DNA of 64,000 nucleotides from Pisaster brevispinus (taxonomy: Eukaryota > Echinodermata > Asteroidea > Forcipulatida > Asteriidae): assembly GCA_023634235.1 (NCBI GenBank), contig JAMKCF010000001.1, forward strand, positions 6,140,758 to 6,204,757. Reading direction: 5' to 3'. Shown here piece by piece: positions 1-11,786 of this stretch. A program made the translations under genes and the position numbers. The stretch's first letter is position 1. Every line of letters starts with the position of its first letter. The notes beneath the pieces were generated by a model. It ran no database searches. It was given only the letters and a program-made list of their open reading frames with translations, and was not told the DNA's origin.

Positions 1-99
1 AAAAAAATTAAAAAGAGGTGTTCCAACTGTTGCTCTGAACAAACGGAACAAAAACAAGTGGTGTTCCGAGCGGATTGCCCGAACACCTAACAAATCAGA

Positions 100-420
100 G
101 AGGTTGGTATTTGCTATCAAACCCTCACGTCAAACAAATAGGAGAGGATAGTACTAATAGTAACAACAAAAAACAGTCACGCCAACAACAACATAAGTGT
201 TGTTGCAAGCTGCACAAGAACTTAACAAAATCTGTTTGGCACATGGATTGCTTGCACAATTTAAAATATAAAAGAACACACCCACATGTACCTGCATTGT
301 AATAAAACCTTAAATTTAATCAGGGAAAAATACACACTTTCTTTCTGAAATTCTTGTTCTGTATCTGCTTGACCAGTGGTTTCATAAGGTGGTGTCTGGT
401 CGTCACTCTGTACAAAATTT
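100..420. repeat. Diverged interspersed repeat R1, copy a
   Basis: By eye this stretch aligns with 3378-3700 over most of its length. Shared landmarks are a run of CAAACAAnnA / agtcacgc / aacaacaac, the words ttgcaagctgcacaagaac and acatgtacctg, and taaaacctttaaaatt. Identity looks roughly three quarters, so this is an old duplicate or two copies of a dispersed repeat. No coding signal is shared between the copies. Confidence 0.6.
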
Positions 421-1190
421 ATGAGAAAAAAACATTTCCTTTTTGTAATGCTCTTGTGGTCTGTGGAAAAGCTTGAATATGTTTCATCAAACAACTACCG
501 ATTTCACAAGAGTCATGCTAAACATAACACGTCCCTTCATGTGTTCGCTGGTCATAAACAGTAAAATTGTTTGTTGATAGTTTCCATTTATAGTTAAACC
601 AGGACACCGACGAGCTTGGTGAACAGCACTTTCAAAGGTTAAACTTGTGTCTGTTTTCTGTTCTACGTTGTTCCATTCGTAGCAAGTGGTTGTTATACTC
701 ATGTAAATCTTCCTTGTCAGTCAACATTTTGAATTTAGCAACAAAGGCACATTTTTTAACTGATCCGATTTACTGTCGGAACAGGTTTTGTTTTCGTCGA
801 GATTTGTATTGTTTATATTATTATTTTTTGTTTCTGCCTAAAATACCCATAGCATTTGTACACGTTTTTGTCTAAATCTTAAAAAAATAATTATTATAAT
901 GAAAACGATAGATCCTAAATCAAATTGAAGCTTAGTGCTTAAACTTAATATTTTATGTAAACATGATTACAATTTCTAGTTAATTAGCCACTTTTAGCGA
1001 GGTGAATATTTAATTAACCAACCTTGTTGTCACCATATCTCAAAAACTATACCGCCGATCGTCAACCTTTTTTTAGCTTTACACTTGTGGGATACGCTTA
1101 ATGTGTTTTTGGCAGCCTAAAATATCGGACGACGTCATTATGATATTATTTATTAAGCGTTTTCAACCGTGTACAAAACATGGACAAAGT
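420..1190. other. Intergenic, nothing recognised
   Basis: AT-rich sequence with stop codons in all frames apart from short open stretches. No similarity to a protein family, tRNA fold or transposon terminus was seen. Confidence 0.4.
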
Positions 1191-1320
1191 GAAAACAACG
1201 TTTAGAGTTCTTGTACGATTGCATTAGTTTTCGGAAAGTCACCGTGTAGCAAACAAAAAACTTGGCGGGGGTTGCATTATGGCGGGAATTAGAGCTGAAG
1301 ATATTACATTTATCGTTAAT
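1191..1320. repeat. Dispersed repeat R2, copy a
   Basis: Shares gttcttgtnnGATTGCATTAGTTTTCGG, the 'caccgtgtagcaaacaaa' region and gcgggaattagagctgaa with 2935-3050. A weaker third copy is at 3150-3240. The three copies differ by scattered substitutions and indels, as expected for an old interspersed family. Confidence 0.55.
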
Positions 1321-1339
1321 CCTGTGTTTTTGTTCACTC

Positions 1340-1915
1340 AACAATATTTTTAAGGATGTTTCTTTCGTTCCTCTAAATATTTAAGATATTTATTTAAAAG
1401 AAGGTTTTTTAGAAGATGGTTTTTGCCTATTACCACGATCGCAATATTTTGTGTAGGTCGACGGATGAATATTTGCCGAAGGTAATGTTGATTCTGGGGC
1501 AATGTTCGCATCTAAACCAGGAAAATAACAAATGTCGTTAACGCTAAAGATGTGTTGCTTATTAAATAGGCCTACTGAAAAAGCTAGCAACGCAACACAT
1601 CATTTACGAATGTTCTGCAGTGTAAACGGTTAGTTTATTTACATCATTTGAACATATTATTACCACCCTTTGTTCAAATTGACTCGTCCAGACAGTCTTG
1701 AAGGTTTTGTACGTTCGGCTGCCAACTGTCTATAAAAAGTTGCGAGAGTCAAATGAGATTAATTTCAACTAATTTGCGCATTGGTAGCGATACCCCCTTT
1801 CCCCTCCCCCATCATTTTTTTCAAGGGGTTTTCATGTAACAAGCAAACTTATTCACTCTGACTTCTTTTCAAAAGAGAAATTGAATTCTGTTTCAAACTG
1901 CTTCCCAAACAAAAC
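1340..1915. other. Intergenic, nothing recognised
   Basis: AT-rich, with no open frame of convincing composition and no terminal inverted repeat noticed. Confidence 0.35.
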
Positions 1916-2655
1916 TACATGTATAGTGTACATGCAAATGCAATATAGTGTTAATGGCCTCATTTTTGACCCTATGACATATAGCTACACGAGAAGAGTA
2001 CTAGGGTCGAACATGAGATAATAACTCACGTTTTCAATTTAAAAGGTTAAGAGTGGGTTGTCGCCATAACCACCCCCGTACTTTCAGCGAACCATAAATC
2101 AGGGCATATTTAACCTGATCAAAACAAACTTTTTGTTTTGAAGGTATCACACAGCATAATGAAACCGAATTTAATGACAACACCGATGGTGAAACCATCA
2201 GCGCATAAAGTCAAGACACCCAAGTTGCATTTTTAGTATGATTCATTGTGTCACACGATAAACCATACCAAGCAGCACGCAACAAGGCACTTTGTGTAGT
2301 ATACATGTAAATGCAATATAGTGTCAATGGCATCACTTTTTGACCCTATAACTAGACGAGAATGGTACCTTTGTCGAAGAGGAAATAATAACTCACGTTT
2401 TCAAATCTAAATGATAATAGTGGGTTGTCGCCACAACCACCCCCGTACAATCAGCGAACCATAAATCAGGGCACATTTAACCTGATCAAAACAAAATATA
2501 TGTTTCAAGAGGACTCCGAAATTGTATTGTTAGTGTGCTTCATTGTGTCACACAATAAACCGTAGAAAGCTGTCACGCAACACGGCATTTGTTTACGTAG
2601 GTTACGAGTATGGGATCAAAGTTGTCCCAATACAATGCCTTTGAACGAAAACCCT
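1916..2655. repeat. Two-copy tandem duplication, period about 370 bp
   Basis: 1916-2285 and 2286-2655 share ordered blocks: tgcaatatagtgTnAATGGC, gacccta, gtgggttgtcgcca, aaccacccccgta, cagcgaaccataaatcagg, catttaacctgatcaaaac, and cattgtgtcacac followed by acgcaac near the end. Identity in the best blocks is around 90 percent, with indels between blocks. No coding potential was seen. Confidence 0.75.
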
Positions 2656-2934
2656 GAAAATTCAAAAAGTTCATCTTTTTGGTGTCGATTTAACACACAG
2701 CCTAAATTGCGCCTAGAGAAAAAACATTCACTTTACATGTCCTATATTGCAGAACGCTTTCATGAAACAACTTAGATTTTATTATAGGTCATTTTAAAAA
2801 CATAAAAACTTATTCAAACATTGTCAGTAGATCAATTTTGGACTCCCAGGCAAAATCAAGTCCTGGTCCCGATTATGACTAGTGTTGTTGCGTCTTTTGC
2901 ATTATAGGGGACCCATTCGCCTGAAATCCACATG

Positions 2935-3240
2935 TTTTAGAGTTCTTGTGAGATTGCATTAGTTTTCGGTAAATCACCATGTAACAAACAAACAAAACTT
3001 TATTGGGGTGCATTAGGGCGGAAATTAGAGCTGAATGGGGAAAGGTTCTTGTGCGAACGTATTACTTCAGGAACTCACATAGAAATTAGACCGCACGGGT
3101 TTTGGGACGCCGTGCAGTAGTGTAGCAGACTAGGTCTATTCTCCTGAAAAGCACATGTTTGGGCGTCAGGTGCGAAAGCAAAAACAAAACCTGGTGGACT
3201 TTGCAATAAGGCTGGAATTGGAGCTTAATGGGGAAAGGCG
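2935..3240. repeat. Dispersed repeat R2, copies b and c
   Basis: 2935-3050 repeats the R2 word order of 1191-1320. 3150-3240 repeats a later part (gcgaaagca, aacaaaac, ggaattggagcttaatggggaaagg). Between them lies unrelated AT-rich sequence. Confidence 0.5.
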
Positions 3241-3377
3241 TAGACAAGAAAAAAAACTTTTTCCATGGGGTGAAGAGCCAAAATTAACAATTAAGTCATA
3301 TCCAATATTAACTTTTTCAGCCCAAGATAACAAAAATTCATTATCAAAAAGACACAATTTTTTTTAGTACAATAGCC

Positions 3378-3700
3378 GGTGGGAATTTGCTAGCAAGGCA
3401 TCAAGTCAAATAATTAGGATATGATAATACTAGTAGTAGAAATAAACAGTCACGCAAACAACAACAGATGTGTTATTGCAAGCTGCACAAGAACCTTACA
3501 AATTCTGTTGATCACAAGGATTGCTGGCAAAATTTAAACTTTTAAAGAACATACCGACATGTACCTGGGTTGTAGTAAAACCTTTAAAATTATTTAGGGA
3601 GAACAATGTTAAACCATTTTACTTTATGAGCTCTCTTGTTCTGTATCTGCTTGACCAGCGGTTTCAACAGGCGATGTCTGGTCGTCACTTTGTTTGTACA
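3378..3700. repeat. Diverged interspersed repeat R1, copy b
   Basis: Partner of 100-420 (see that entry). Because R1b follows R2b/c, part of the first 3.7 kb may be an old tandem duplication of about 3.3 kb, with R1 and R2 in each half. Confidence 0.55.
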
Positions 3701-4860
3701 AGATTTTTGATTTTCCCTCTTTTCAATTGCTCTTGCTCAACAAAGCTGACCAAAATTCTTTAGCCCTCTGCTAGAAAACACAGCAAATACATCCGTATAA
3801 AAAGGAATATCCTTGTCATGCCCCTCTCACAATTTTGTTAAATTAGATCACATAAATCATTGCAATGCTAGATACAAATAAACTTCTTACCACATTGTGC
3901 ATGGTGATGAACAATTCCACGTCAATATTACTGTTGTTGAGCATTTAACACTCAAGGACATCATCGTTCACTATTGAGTAACAGTTTTTAATTAAAAAGT
4001 CGGTAATCCGCCATTTTTTTCTTTAAAAAATCTTTAAAATTCCAGGTTCTACAACTGCACCTAGTTAAATAGCATGCCAAATGTCTTATCACTATCCGGG
4101 GTTTGTTTTTCACTAACACAACCCAACAATGACCGCTCTCCAGGAATTCCCATAGGAATTGTACAGCAATGTAAGACTCCTCTGGGTTTGTTTTTTGTGA
4201 AGATTCTCTCATCAATTACATTTAGAAGGGAACTTCTCTGCATTAAAAAAATAATTTCAGATGAAGCTAGAAGCATTATTTTCGTTTTTCAACTATTATT
4301 TGGGGCACTTTCCATGACTGGTCAAGGGTGAAAAGTGTTATTGAGAGGTAAAATGTGGCTGTTCTCTTCCTAAAACTGTATGGGTTGTTATTAACAACAG
4401 TTTTAACACTGAACCACTGACTTGGGGGCATCAATCTAAAACAATTCAGACACTTAAAAAAAACAGTGATGCAACCAGCAAAAGAGATTGCTCAAGCTGG
4501 ACAAGAAACAAACTTGCATGCATCCTCCTGGCACTTTTAATAAATGACAGAATACGTTAGGTTTAGAATGTGATGAAATTACAGGGATACAATATGGTGA
4601 AATCAAAACAATTACAAACTAGAAATAGTGATTGTAATTAACAATCACATAGCTGTTCCGTTCTGTTGACCTAAGAAGTTTTATTGTAGCCCAAGACATG
4701 AACTGACCCTGTATGTTGTTTATATGGTGTAATCTTGTTTGAAATGAATGCTTGCTAACAAGAGTGATCATCCCAGTGTATCTAGTAAAGGTCAAAATGG
4801 GGTCATCGTATTTAATAAAATGTCTCAAATGTTGCAAAAAACAAAACAACACAAACATTA
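3700..4860. other. Intergenic, nothing recognised
   Basis: There are short open stretches on both strands between 3990 and 4330, but no domain, splice-site pair or codon pattern supports a gene. Poly-A/T runs are frequent. Confidence 0.35.
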
Positions 4861-5480
4861 CGACTTTATGACATGTGGTTCAAATGATATGAGTTGTTAA
4901 CATTTTGAACTTCCTGTTTGGACCGGAAGTAAAAGTCAAAGTGAGGTCAACTTTATAAATAAATTGTCGCAATTGTTGTAAGCTGCAAAACAAAACAAAC
5001 TCGACGACTTTATGACATGTGGTTCAGAAGATATGCTTTGTTAAGTTTTGAGCTTCCTTTTTGGACCGGAAGTAAAGGTCAAAATGAGGTCATGATTAAA
5101 TATAAATGTCGCAAATTTTGTAAGCTACAGTACGACACAAACATTATGACTTAATGACATGTGGTTCAAATTATATGTTTTGTTAAAGTTTTGAGCTTCC
5201 TGTTTGGCCCGGAAGTAATTGTCAAATTGAGGTCAATACTGTACATGAAATGTTGCAAGTGTTGTAAGCTACAATAAAACACAAACGTTACGCATTTATG
5301 ACCTGTGGTTGAGGAGATATGATTTTGTAAAGATTTGAGCTTCCTGTTTGGACCGGAAATGAAAGGACAAAGTAAGGTCATCCTTAAACATAAATGTTTG
5401 CAATTGTTGTAAGCTACAACACAACAAAAACAATATGACTTTACGACATATGGTTCAGGAGATATGATTTTTTTTAAGGA
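4861..5480. repeat. Degenerate tandem repeat, period about 145 bp (family P145), array 1
   Basis: Four to five units, each with a 'cgactttatgacatgtggttcag-gagatatg' block, then 'ttgagcttcctgtttggaccggaagtaaaggtcaaagtgaggtcat' variants, then 'tgttgtaagctacaa'. The 'gagcttcctgtttgg' words start near 4908, 5048, 5192 and 5337, a spacing of 140-145 bp. Each unit has its own substitutions, so the array is old. Confidence 0.8.
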
Positions 5481-5639
5481 ATAGGCTTTGAATTACCGTA
5501 ATTCGACACCTGATGACGTCACCAAAAAAAGTGTTTTTCAAACTAATAAATTTCAAAAAGAACACGATGGTAGAAAAAATTCCATCTAATGCATTATCGC
5601 GAAAACCTTAAACCTACGTAGGATTTATATGTACGTGTG

Positions 5640-6330
5640 TTGTTCATGTACACATCGAATGGGCTTTGCACAAAGCAATGGGTCCTCTACCGGTTAGGAA
5701 TCGAATAGCAAGGAAATCTCCAACGCCTTGCCGTGATTGCGCAATCAAAATGGCTAGCCATGGTGTCCGATTTTTCACTAAATCGTTAAATATTGTGGAA
5801 AAGATTGTACTTTGATTAGTTTTAATTACCAGGAACATCTTTTATTAAAAGCAATTAACTTTTCAAATTAGTTTATGTAATTTAGGAAACTAATTAGTAA
5901 TTTTTATTTAAAATATCGTGTTTTTGACTGTCAGAACATTTACACTTTGAGCGCCAGGTTTTTTGTACACAGAACAAAAACGTGCCAACAAATGACGTCA
6001 TGATGACGTGACGGAGGATGTTAGGCCAGAATGCACATCTACAATACAAGACAAGTCCATAACTGAAAACAATTTGAGGATCGGATGTATACTTCTTGAG
6101 ATATGGTGGCCACAACATTGCCTAATTAAATATTCATACTGCTGTCACTTGCATAATTAATTAGGAATTTTAATCAAACGACATTTGGAAACTCAGTCAG
6201 GGCATAAGCTTTAATGTGGTGTACAATTTAGTAGTTTTTCATAATGGTAAAGTAACGTTATGGTGCCAAGAAATTTCATGTGTTAAGTCAATGGGTTTTT
6301 GGCGGAAACAAATAATAATAATAATAATAA
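5640..6330. repeat. Dispersed repeat module M, copy a
   Basis: Aligns with 7845-8490 in the same order: ggtcctct-cggttagga; aacgccttgccgtgattgcgcaatcaaaatggctagcc; tttgattagttt; tttttgac; the tgacgtcatgatgacgt region; gatatggtggcc; taattaaatattcat; and finally tttttggcggaaa-aa followed by an AAT microsatellite. Each copy follows a P145 array, so array plus module may form one larger old unit. Confidence 0.7.
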
Positions 6331-6539
6331 CTAGATGTCAAGTGTTTGTTCTGTGAACAAACAGAAAGCTGTTCCGAATTTAGGATATGACTGTTTGTTC
6401 CAGACCCTGAAATGAACCCTGAAATTGAGGCACTTAGACAATAACTCTCAACCTAAAACATACCCCCTATCTGACTCTAACTGCAAAAATCCTAAACCGT
6501 AAGGCTGAATGAAGTGCAGTCGAATTTTTAAATAAAGTG

Positions 6540-7060
6540 TTACGTGTGTTCTATGCTACAACACGACAAAAACATTATGATTTAACAACTTGTGGGACAG
6601 GAAATTATTATTTTTTATTTGAACTTCATATTTTGAGTGGAAGGAAAGATCAAAATGAGGCCATGTTTTTAAATAAAATGTTGCAACTGTTGTAAGCTAC
6701 AACACACGACAAACATCACGACTTTATGGTATTTTGTTCAGGTGATATGTTTTTTTAGTTTTGAGCTTCTTGTTTTGACCGGAAGTAGAGGTCAAAGTGG
6801 TTCATTGTTTTTATTAAAATATTGAAATTGATGTAAGCTTCAAACAACAGAAATATTACGACTTTATGACATGTTGTTCAGGAGATATAATTTGTTAAAG
6901 TTTTGAGCTTCCTGTTTGGACCGGAAGTAAAAGTCAAAGTGAGGTCATCGTTTTGAATAAATTGTTGCAATTGTTAAAAGCTACAAAATAAACAATAACG
7001 ACTCTACTACGTGTTGTTCAGGAAAATTAATTTTTAAAGGAATCATCTTGAACTACCGTA
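6540..7060. repeat. P145 degenerate tandem repeat, array 2
   Basis: Three to four units of the same family as 4861-5480, with 'gagcttcctgtttggaccggaagta' words near 6762 and 6905 and matching 'acgactttatgacatgttgttcaggagatata' blocks. The orientation is the same as array 1. Confidence 0.75.
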
Positions 7061-7329
7061 ACAATTTTGTGTTTTTCATATTGATAAATTTGATAAGGTA
7101 AAAGATGTATGTAAACTTATCCCCATACAAAGCCTTTTAACGAAAACCGTAAATGCACGTACGTATTGTTCATGCACAAATCCAATGAGCTTATTTTATT
7201 TCCTTAAAATCCATCGGCAGCCACAAAATAGAAAAAGAAGAACGTTTTTAAAATCCATTGAGATACGGGGAGCAATATTATATAAGTAAAATACGAGTAT
7301 TTTCTTTTGGGGATGAACAAAAGCAGTAA

Positions 7330-7398
7330 TCCAAGAGGTTTTGATCCGCTCACCTTCTAAATAAGAGCCAACGACCTTAACCGTTGCGCCATTAAGAG
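7330..7398 (-). repeat. tRNA-like head, probable SINE relic
   Basis: On the minus strand the sequence reads ...taatggcgcaacggttaagg..., a good match to a tRNA A box, and about 40 bases later ggatcaaaacc, a B-box-like word. The acceptor stem does not close, so this is not a functional tRNA gene. A tRNA-derived SINE head is the likeliest reading. Confidence 0.4.
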
Positions 7399-7844
7399 TA
7401 ATTTAAACTGTACATATTTTTGGTCTGGGTAACGGGGTATTTATGCAGCTACAAGTTTAGTTATAAATTATCGACATTTAATCATTTCGGGTTGATGATT
7501 ACATTTTTGGTGTATACGCTATTGTAATATATTCGTATTTTTTAACTTTTATTCAGCGTGCTTCACAAATCTTGTCTCTTCGTTGATACGTTTAAAACTT
7601 AACGACGGTAATCGGTCACTTCAGCACATCGCAAACTCGGCAATTAACTTGCCCCTCTACCTAGGCCCCACAGTTCTACGAATTAAAGTAGAAATGCTAA
7701 GTTCTAAATCGTCCAGTGTGGGGAAACACAGTAATGAGATTGTTTTTGCTCAGCTGATCCGTGGTTACCGGGTGAATGTGGAATGGCATCAGGAGTCTCA
7801 ACCATCGCGGCCACAGTGACTTCGCGTGGTCGCCGTGCAGATTA

Positions 7845-8490
7845 TCGAATGGGTTCTATGCTAGGTCCTCTCTCGGTTAGGATTCCAATATCATTCAAGG
7901 TAATCTCCGACGCCTTGCCGTGATTGCGCAATCAAAATGGCTAGCCGTGGTGTGCGATTTGTTACTTTATCTCTAATTTATGTGGGAATACATTGTTTTT
8001 TGATTAGTTTCAATGGCCTGGAATAATACTTAGTAGAAATATTTGTTTTTTAAAAGATTTGTGTATTATGGGTAGCTAAAATTCAACTTATTTTAAAAAT
8101 TAATGGTTTTTGACCAACGAAATACTTCCACTTTTCAGAGCTATGGGTTTTGTGCACAGATACAAAACGCGCAATAAATGACGCTATGGTGACATCGTAC
8201 GGCATTTTAGGCCAGCAAACAGTTATACAGTATCCAACACATATAAAATCGAAAAAGGTTTGACGATACTTTTTGAGATATGGTGGTCTCAAGATTGGCT
8301 AATTAAATATTCATGTCATTATAACTGAGTAAATTAATTAAATAAGTTAAGTTAATTACATTTTACTGTAACTTCATGACCTAAGCTTTAATATGATATA
8401 TGATCTGACTATTTTATACTAAGCCTACTATGACTTTAGGAGATAACAAAATGCATGTACAAAACCTATGGCATTTTGGCGGAAATAAAG
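7845..8490. repeat. Dispersed repeat module M, copy b
   Basis: Partner of 5640-6330. The 26-base core beginning ccttgccgtgattgcgcaat is unchanged between the copies while flanking parts differ by many substitutions and indels. Confidence 0.7.
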
Positions 8491-9630
8491 AATAATATTA
8501 GGAAAAACAAATACAAAATCCTGACGAAAACAATAGCTGTTCCGACTCCTATGTCAGAACAGCTAATAATAATAGTTTACAAAAATAATAATCTCGACAG
8601 AAACAACAGCTGTTCTGACTACCACGTAAATATTAAGCTAAAGTTCTTGTTCTTCAGCTGTTGCTTGACCTGGGGTTTCAATAAAAATTGTGTCTGTAGT
8701 AAAGAAGTAAGTAAAGTCTGATTGTTTGTTTTAAGTAACAACTAGACTAAAATTTCATTTTAAGACACCGCTCACTCAGTTGTAATGTTGTCTTAATACA
8801 AAAAAGGAAAGGGAAAAAGACGCTAATGCAAATAAAACAAGAAAGGGAAACAAACGCTAACACAAACATGTTTACATGTACACGTAGGGTTGTTTTTATA
8901 TAAGCCCTGAAAAACTTGTTTTTGCAATTTTAATCAAAGTGTTGGAGGTATGCCCCCCCCCTTCCATGTTTTACTGATAGGTGAACACCAATACAACGTT
9001 AAAAAGTTATGACGTTTTCAAATTCATTAATTGTGTCTAACTTAAGCAGATTTAATTTTAAACAAAACTTCCAGAAGAAGCAGTGAACAATGTTTAAAAT
9101 CTCTACACCAAAAACTCAATTTCATCGAAAATCGGAGATACAAGGTTTTTTGCACTGACGCGACGAAATAAGGTTTATTTTATCTTTAGGTAATCAGATT
9201 GCCAAATAACTGTCCTTAAACTCAGAATAACAAGTAGTTAAATCGTTTTTCTGGCTAAACTTATCTTATTTGAACTATTCCTAAAACCCTCATAAATGTA
9301 GGCCTAACTTAAATACTTTGTTCTTTACCTTTATACTTGATCTACGCTCACACGGTTACATTCTCCCGTCAGTAAGGGCGATGTTGGGGGGGGGGGGGTT
9401 ATTATTGTACAATGATAACAATCAAGTGTGTTTATTATAAGCATTGGTAGTCCACACGGTGTCAATTTCATTTTAATTAACTTAAATAAAGACAAAGGAG
9501 AGAGGTCTGACTCCGTTGGCAAGATTCAGGAGGTAGAGAATTTGAATCTTCAACGGTAATTATTTCAAAATTATATCACAATTGGTGGTTTGTCGGTATT
9601 CTGCCATGTATTACCAATTGTTTGTGTTGA
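8490..9630. other. Intergenic, nothing recognised
   Basis: AT-rich sequence with a poly-G run near 9384-9398 and a C run near 8955. No gene, TIR or domain was recognised. Confidence 0.35.
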
Positions 9631-9635
9631 TTATA

Positions 9636-9805
9636 CACTGCAAAAACTGTGGTGTGAAATTGATTCTCTTGGTATCTATATGTGACAACACCGATACGGT
9701 GTTAATTTCACCAACGATATAGTAATGGGGATAAATAACACCATGTTGGTGTTGTCACATATAGATACCAGAAATAATCAATTTAACACCCCAGTTTTTG
9801 CAGTG
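9636..9805. mobile_element. MITE with CACTGCAAAAACT termini, TA target duplication
   Basis: The ends are inverted repeats of about 58 bp: both read CACTGCAAAAACTG inward, continue through ggtgt-aaattgatt, and share ggtatctatatgtgacaac. A TA dinucleotide flanks each side (9634-9635 and 9806-9807), which fits a Tc1/mariner-type target. At about 170 bp and with no open frame it is non-autonomous. Confidence 0.85.
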
Positions 9806-9809
9806 TACT

Positions 9810-10610
9810 GACGATCTAAAACTTTATTCTGCTATCGATGGAAAATAAAAGAATATCCCTTGTGATGATTTTTTTTTTAATGTGTCGGTATCCATAACTG
9901 TTGTGCTCATGTTGAGTTGATACATCTTGCTTTTTTCATGAAATGAGTCTTCAAAATGTACCACAAACAGATCAAATAATATAGCCTACCGTATCATTGG
10001 CGTAATCCCCTTTTTCATCTTCTGCGTGTTGCCCTGTTCACGTCACTTTTAAGAGCGTCCATGAACAAACAGGGAATTGTGTGTACGGCCGATGGCGTGT
10101 ATGTAATGGTAATACCATAAGAGTGGGGACAGTAGAACAAAGGAATACAAAAGGGACAATGCTGTCCTCACATTGGAATCCTTTGTACTTTTGTGTCCTC
10201 ACATTTTTTCGTGCGCTAAGTCTAAGGAGAGTGTTAAGTTAGAGGGACAAAGGAAAGTCCTCACATAGATAGCAATAAATTGATACATGTACGCGTGCCC
10301 AATCTAGGTATTATACATCAATATTTATGGTCCTTGCCAAAAAGCACAAAAACAATGCGCAAAAAAACCCAGTTGGTTTGAGAGTTCTCTGCACAACAAA
10401 CACATTGTGCATAATGCTTGTTTAGGCGCCATTTATTTGCTAGTTCACAGAGCCTACCTTTATAACACGTGGTAATACACCCACATGTAACCAGTCTTCG
10501 ACCAATCAGAGTGCGTAGTAATGACCGGGTGGGTGCTGGCCGCTGTCAGTGGACCGAGCCGAAGGCAGTTGTGACAACGTACGGTTACGACAACCGCAAC
10601 GTTTATCAAC
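9810..10610. other. Intergenic, CCAAT-containing stretch
   Basis: No gene was recognised. Three 'tcctcacat' words occur near 10165, 10195 and 10257. Near 10500 a 'gaccaatcagag' CCAAT-type word sits in a GC-richer patch (10500-10600) that could be regulatory; this rests on motifs alone. Confidence 0.25.
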
Positions 10611-10611
10611 A

Positions 10612-10845
10612 CACTGCAAAGAACGTGGGTGTTAAAATTGACACCATGGGTGTTTTCACACATTTATAGATGTAAAAAAAGAATCAAATTTTACAGCACT
10701 GGGTGTTAAAATAACTCTACCTTCTGCTAACAGAATTACAATGGTGATATTTTAACACCCCGTGATGTTTTGATTCGCTCTTGGAAAATATACTTTTTTG
10801 TGCCAACACCAAAAGTTCAATTTTAACACCCCAGTTTTCGCAGTG
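10612..10845. mobile_element. MITE of the same CACTGC family, diverged copy
   Basis: The left end reads cactgcaaagaacgtgggtg, and the right end, reverse-complemented, reads cactgcgaaaactggggtg. Both continue with ttaaaattga and then a ggtgt word. The flanking dinucleotide is CA on both sides rather than TA. It shares termini with 9636-9805 but has a different, longer interior with extra 'gggtgttaaaat' words. Confidence 0.75.
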
Positions 10846-11227
10846 CAATTAAGGTTTTGCAGGCTAGTTTCAGCAAACAAAGCATTACTTTTATGGGCCT
10901 ATTGATTTAATCCTACAACATTTATACATTCTTTGTTGGTTACAATTTTACATTAAACGATTGTTCTTTGGTCAAAAGCGTACCGACCCTTGCTAAATTA
11001 GAAAAGAACCTGAACAAAATCGTAATGAAAGAAATTCTTCAAAATTTGAAAAAATTATTTTGAACTAGCTTAATGAATGAGTGAATGGTAAGAAATGAAG
11101 TTCTCGAATCACAAAATATGATTCTCCAAAAAAACATTTAGTAGAAACACAATCTTTGCTGTCTTTTAATTAACAAAGGAGAAAAGAAAGAAAGAAATTG
11201 AACGTCTCGAGAAGAAGGAAACCCTAC

Positions 11228-11415
11228 TTAATACGATAAAATAAAACTCGCGCGACAGTGAACGGTGAGGATGAATTTGATCAATAAAATTGAACGACAT
11301 TGTTGTAACTCATTATTGGTGTGTTACTTGAGTTCGATCTCTAAGAATGAGTCATACTACGCACGTGTGTGTAACCAGACACTTGTATTCGTTTATTTAC
11401 CTATTCATACATTTC
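11228..11415. repeat. 188-bp segment repeated exactly at 52399-52586
   Basis: Every base checked by eye is the same in the two places, from ttaatacgataaaataaaac to ctattcatacatttc. The first 42 or so bases also occur, reverse-complemented and with one difference, at 33569-33612. It lies about 370 bp upstream of the METTL27-like start codon. No open frame was recognised. Confidence 0.85.
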
Positions 11416-11786
11416 AGAGCGTTGGCACATAATGTGGGTATTTAATGTATCAAACTGTTCATTTTATAATTGATTCGATTTAATTTCTATAACTTGTTTT
11501 ATAAGGGGGCAAGGTTTCTGAGCTGGGAGGGGTCATGGAGTTTCCATAATTATGTGTTTCTCAAAAAAACTATGATGAGGCCAGTAGACTTGCCTCAGCC
11601 TTTGTAAAGATTTACAAGTTTACTCACATGGACACTTCATTTGGAATTTAGGAAGCGATGTTCAAATCAAGTAATCGAAATTGGTGATTGAAATACTAAA
11701 TGACCTTGATTGCCCCCAGCGACTAATTTTTCACCAATAGCAATTGTTTTTCTTCAAACAAATTGAAACTGTGGTTTTTCAGCAGA

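Noticed and set aside
7583..7819. Open frame of 78 codons with fairly balanced composition
   Set aside because: No recognised domain, no ATG-supported start and no splice partners, and it lies among old repeats. A protein search with a hit in another species would change this.
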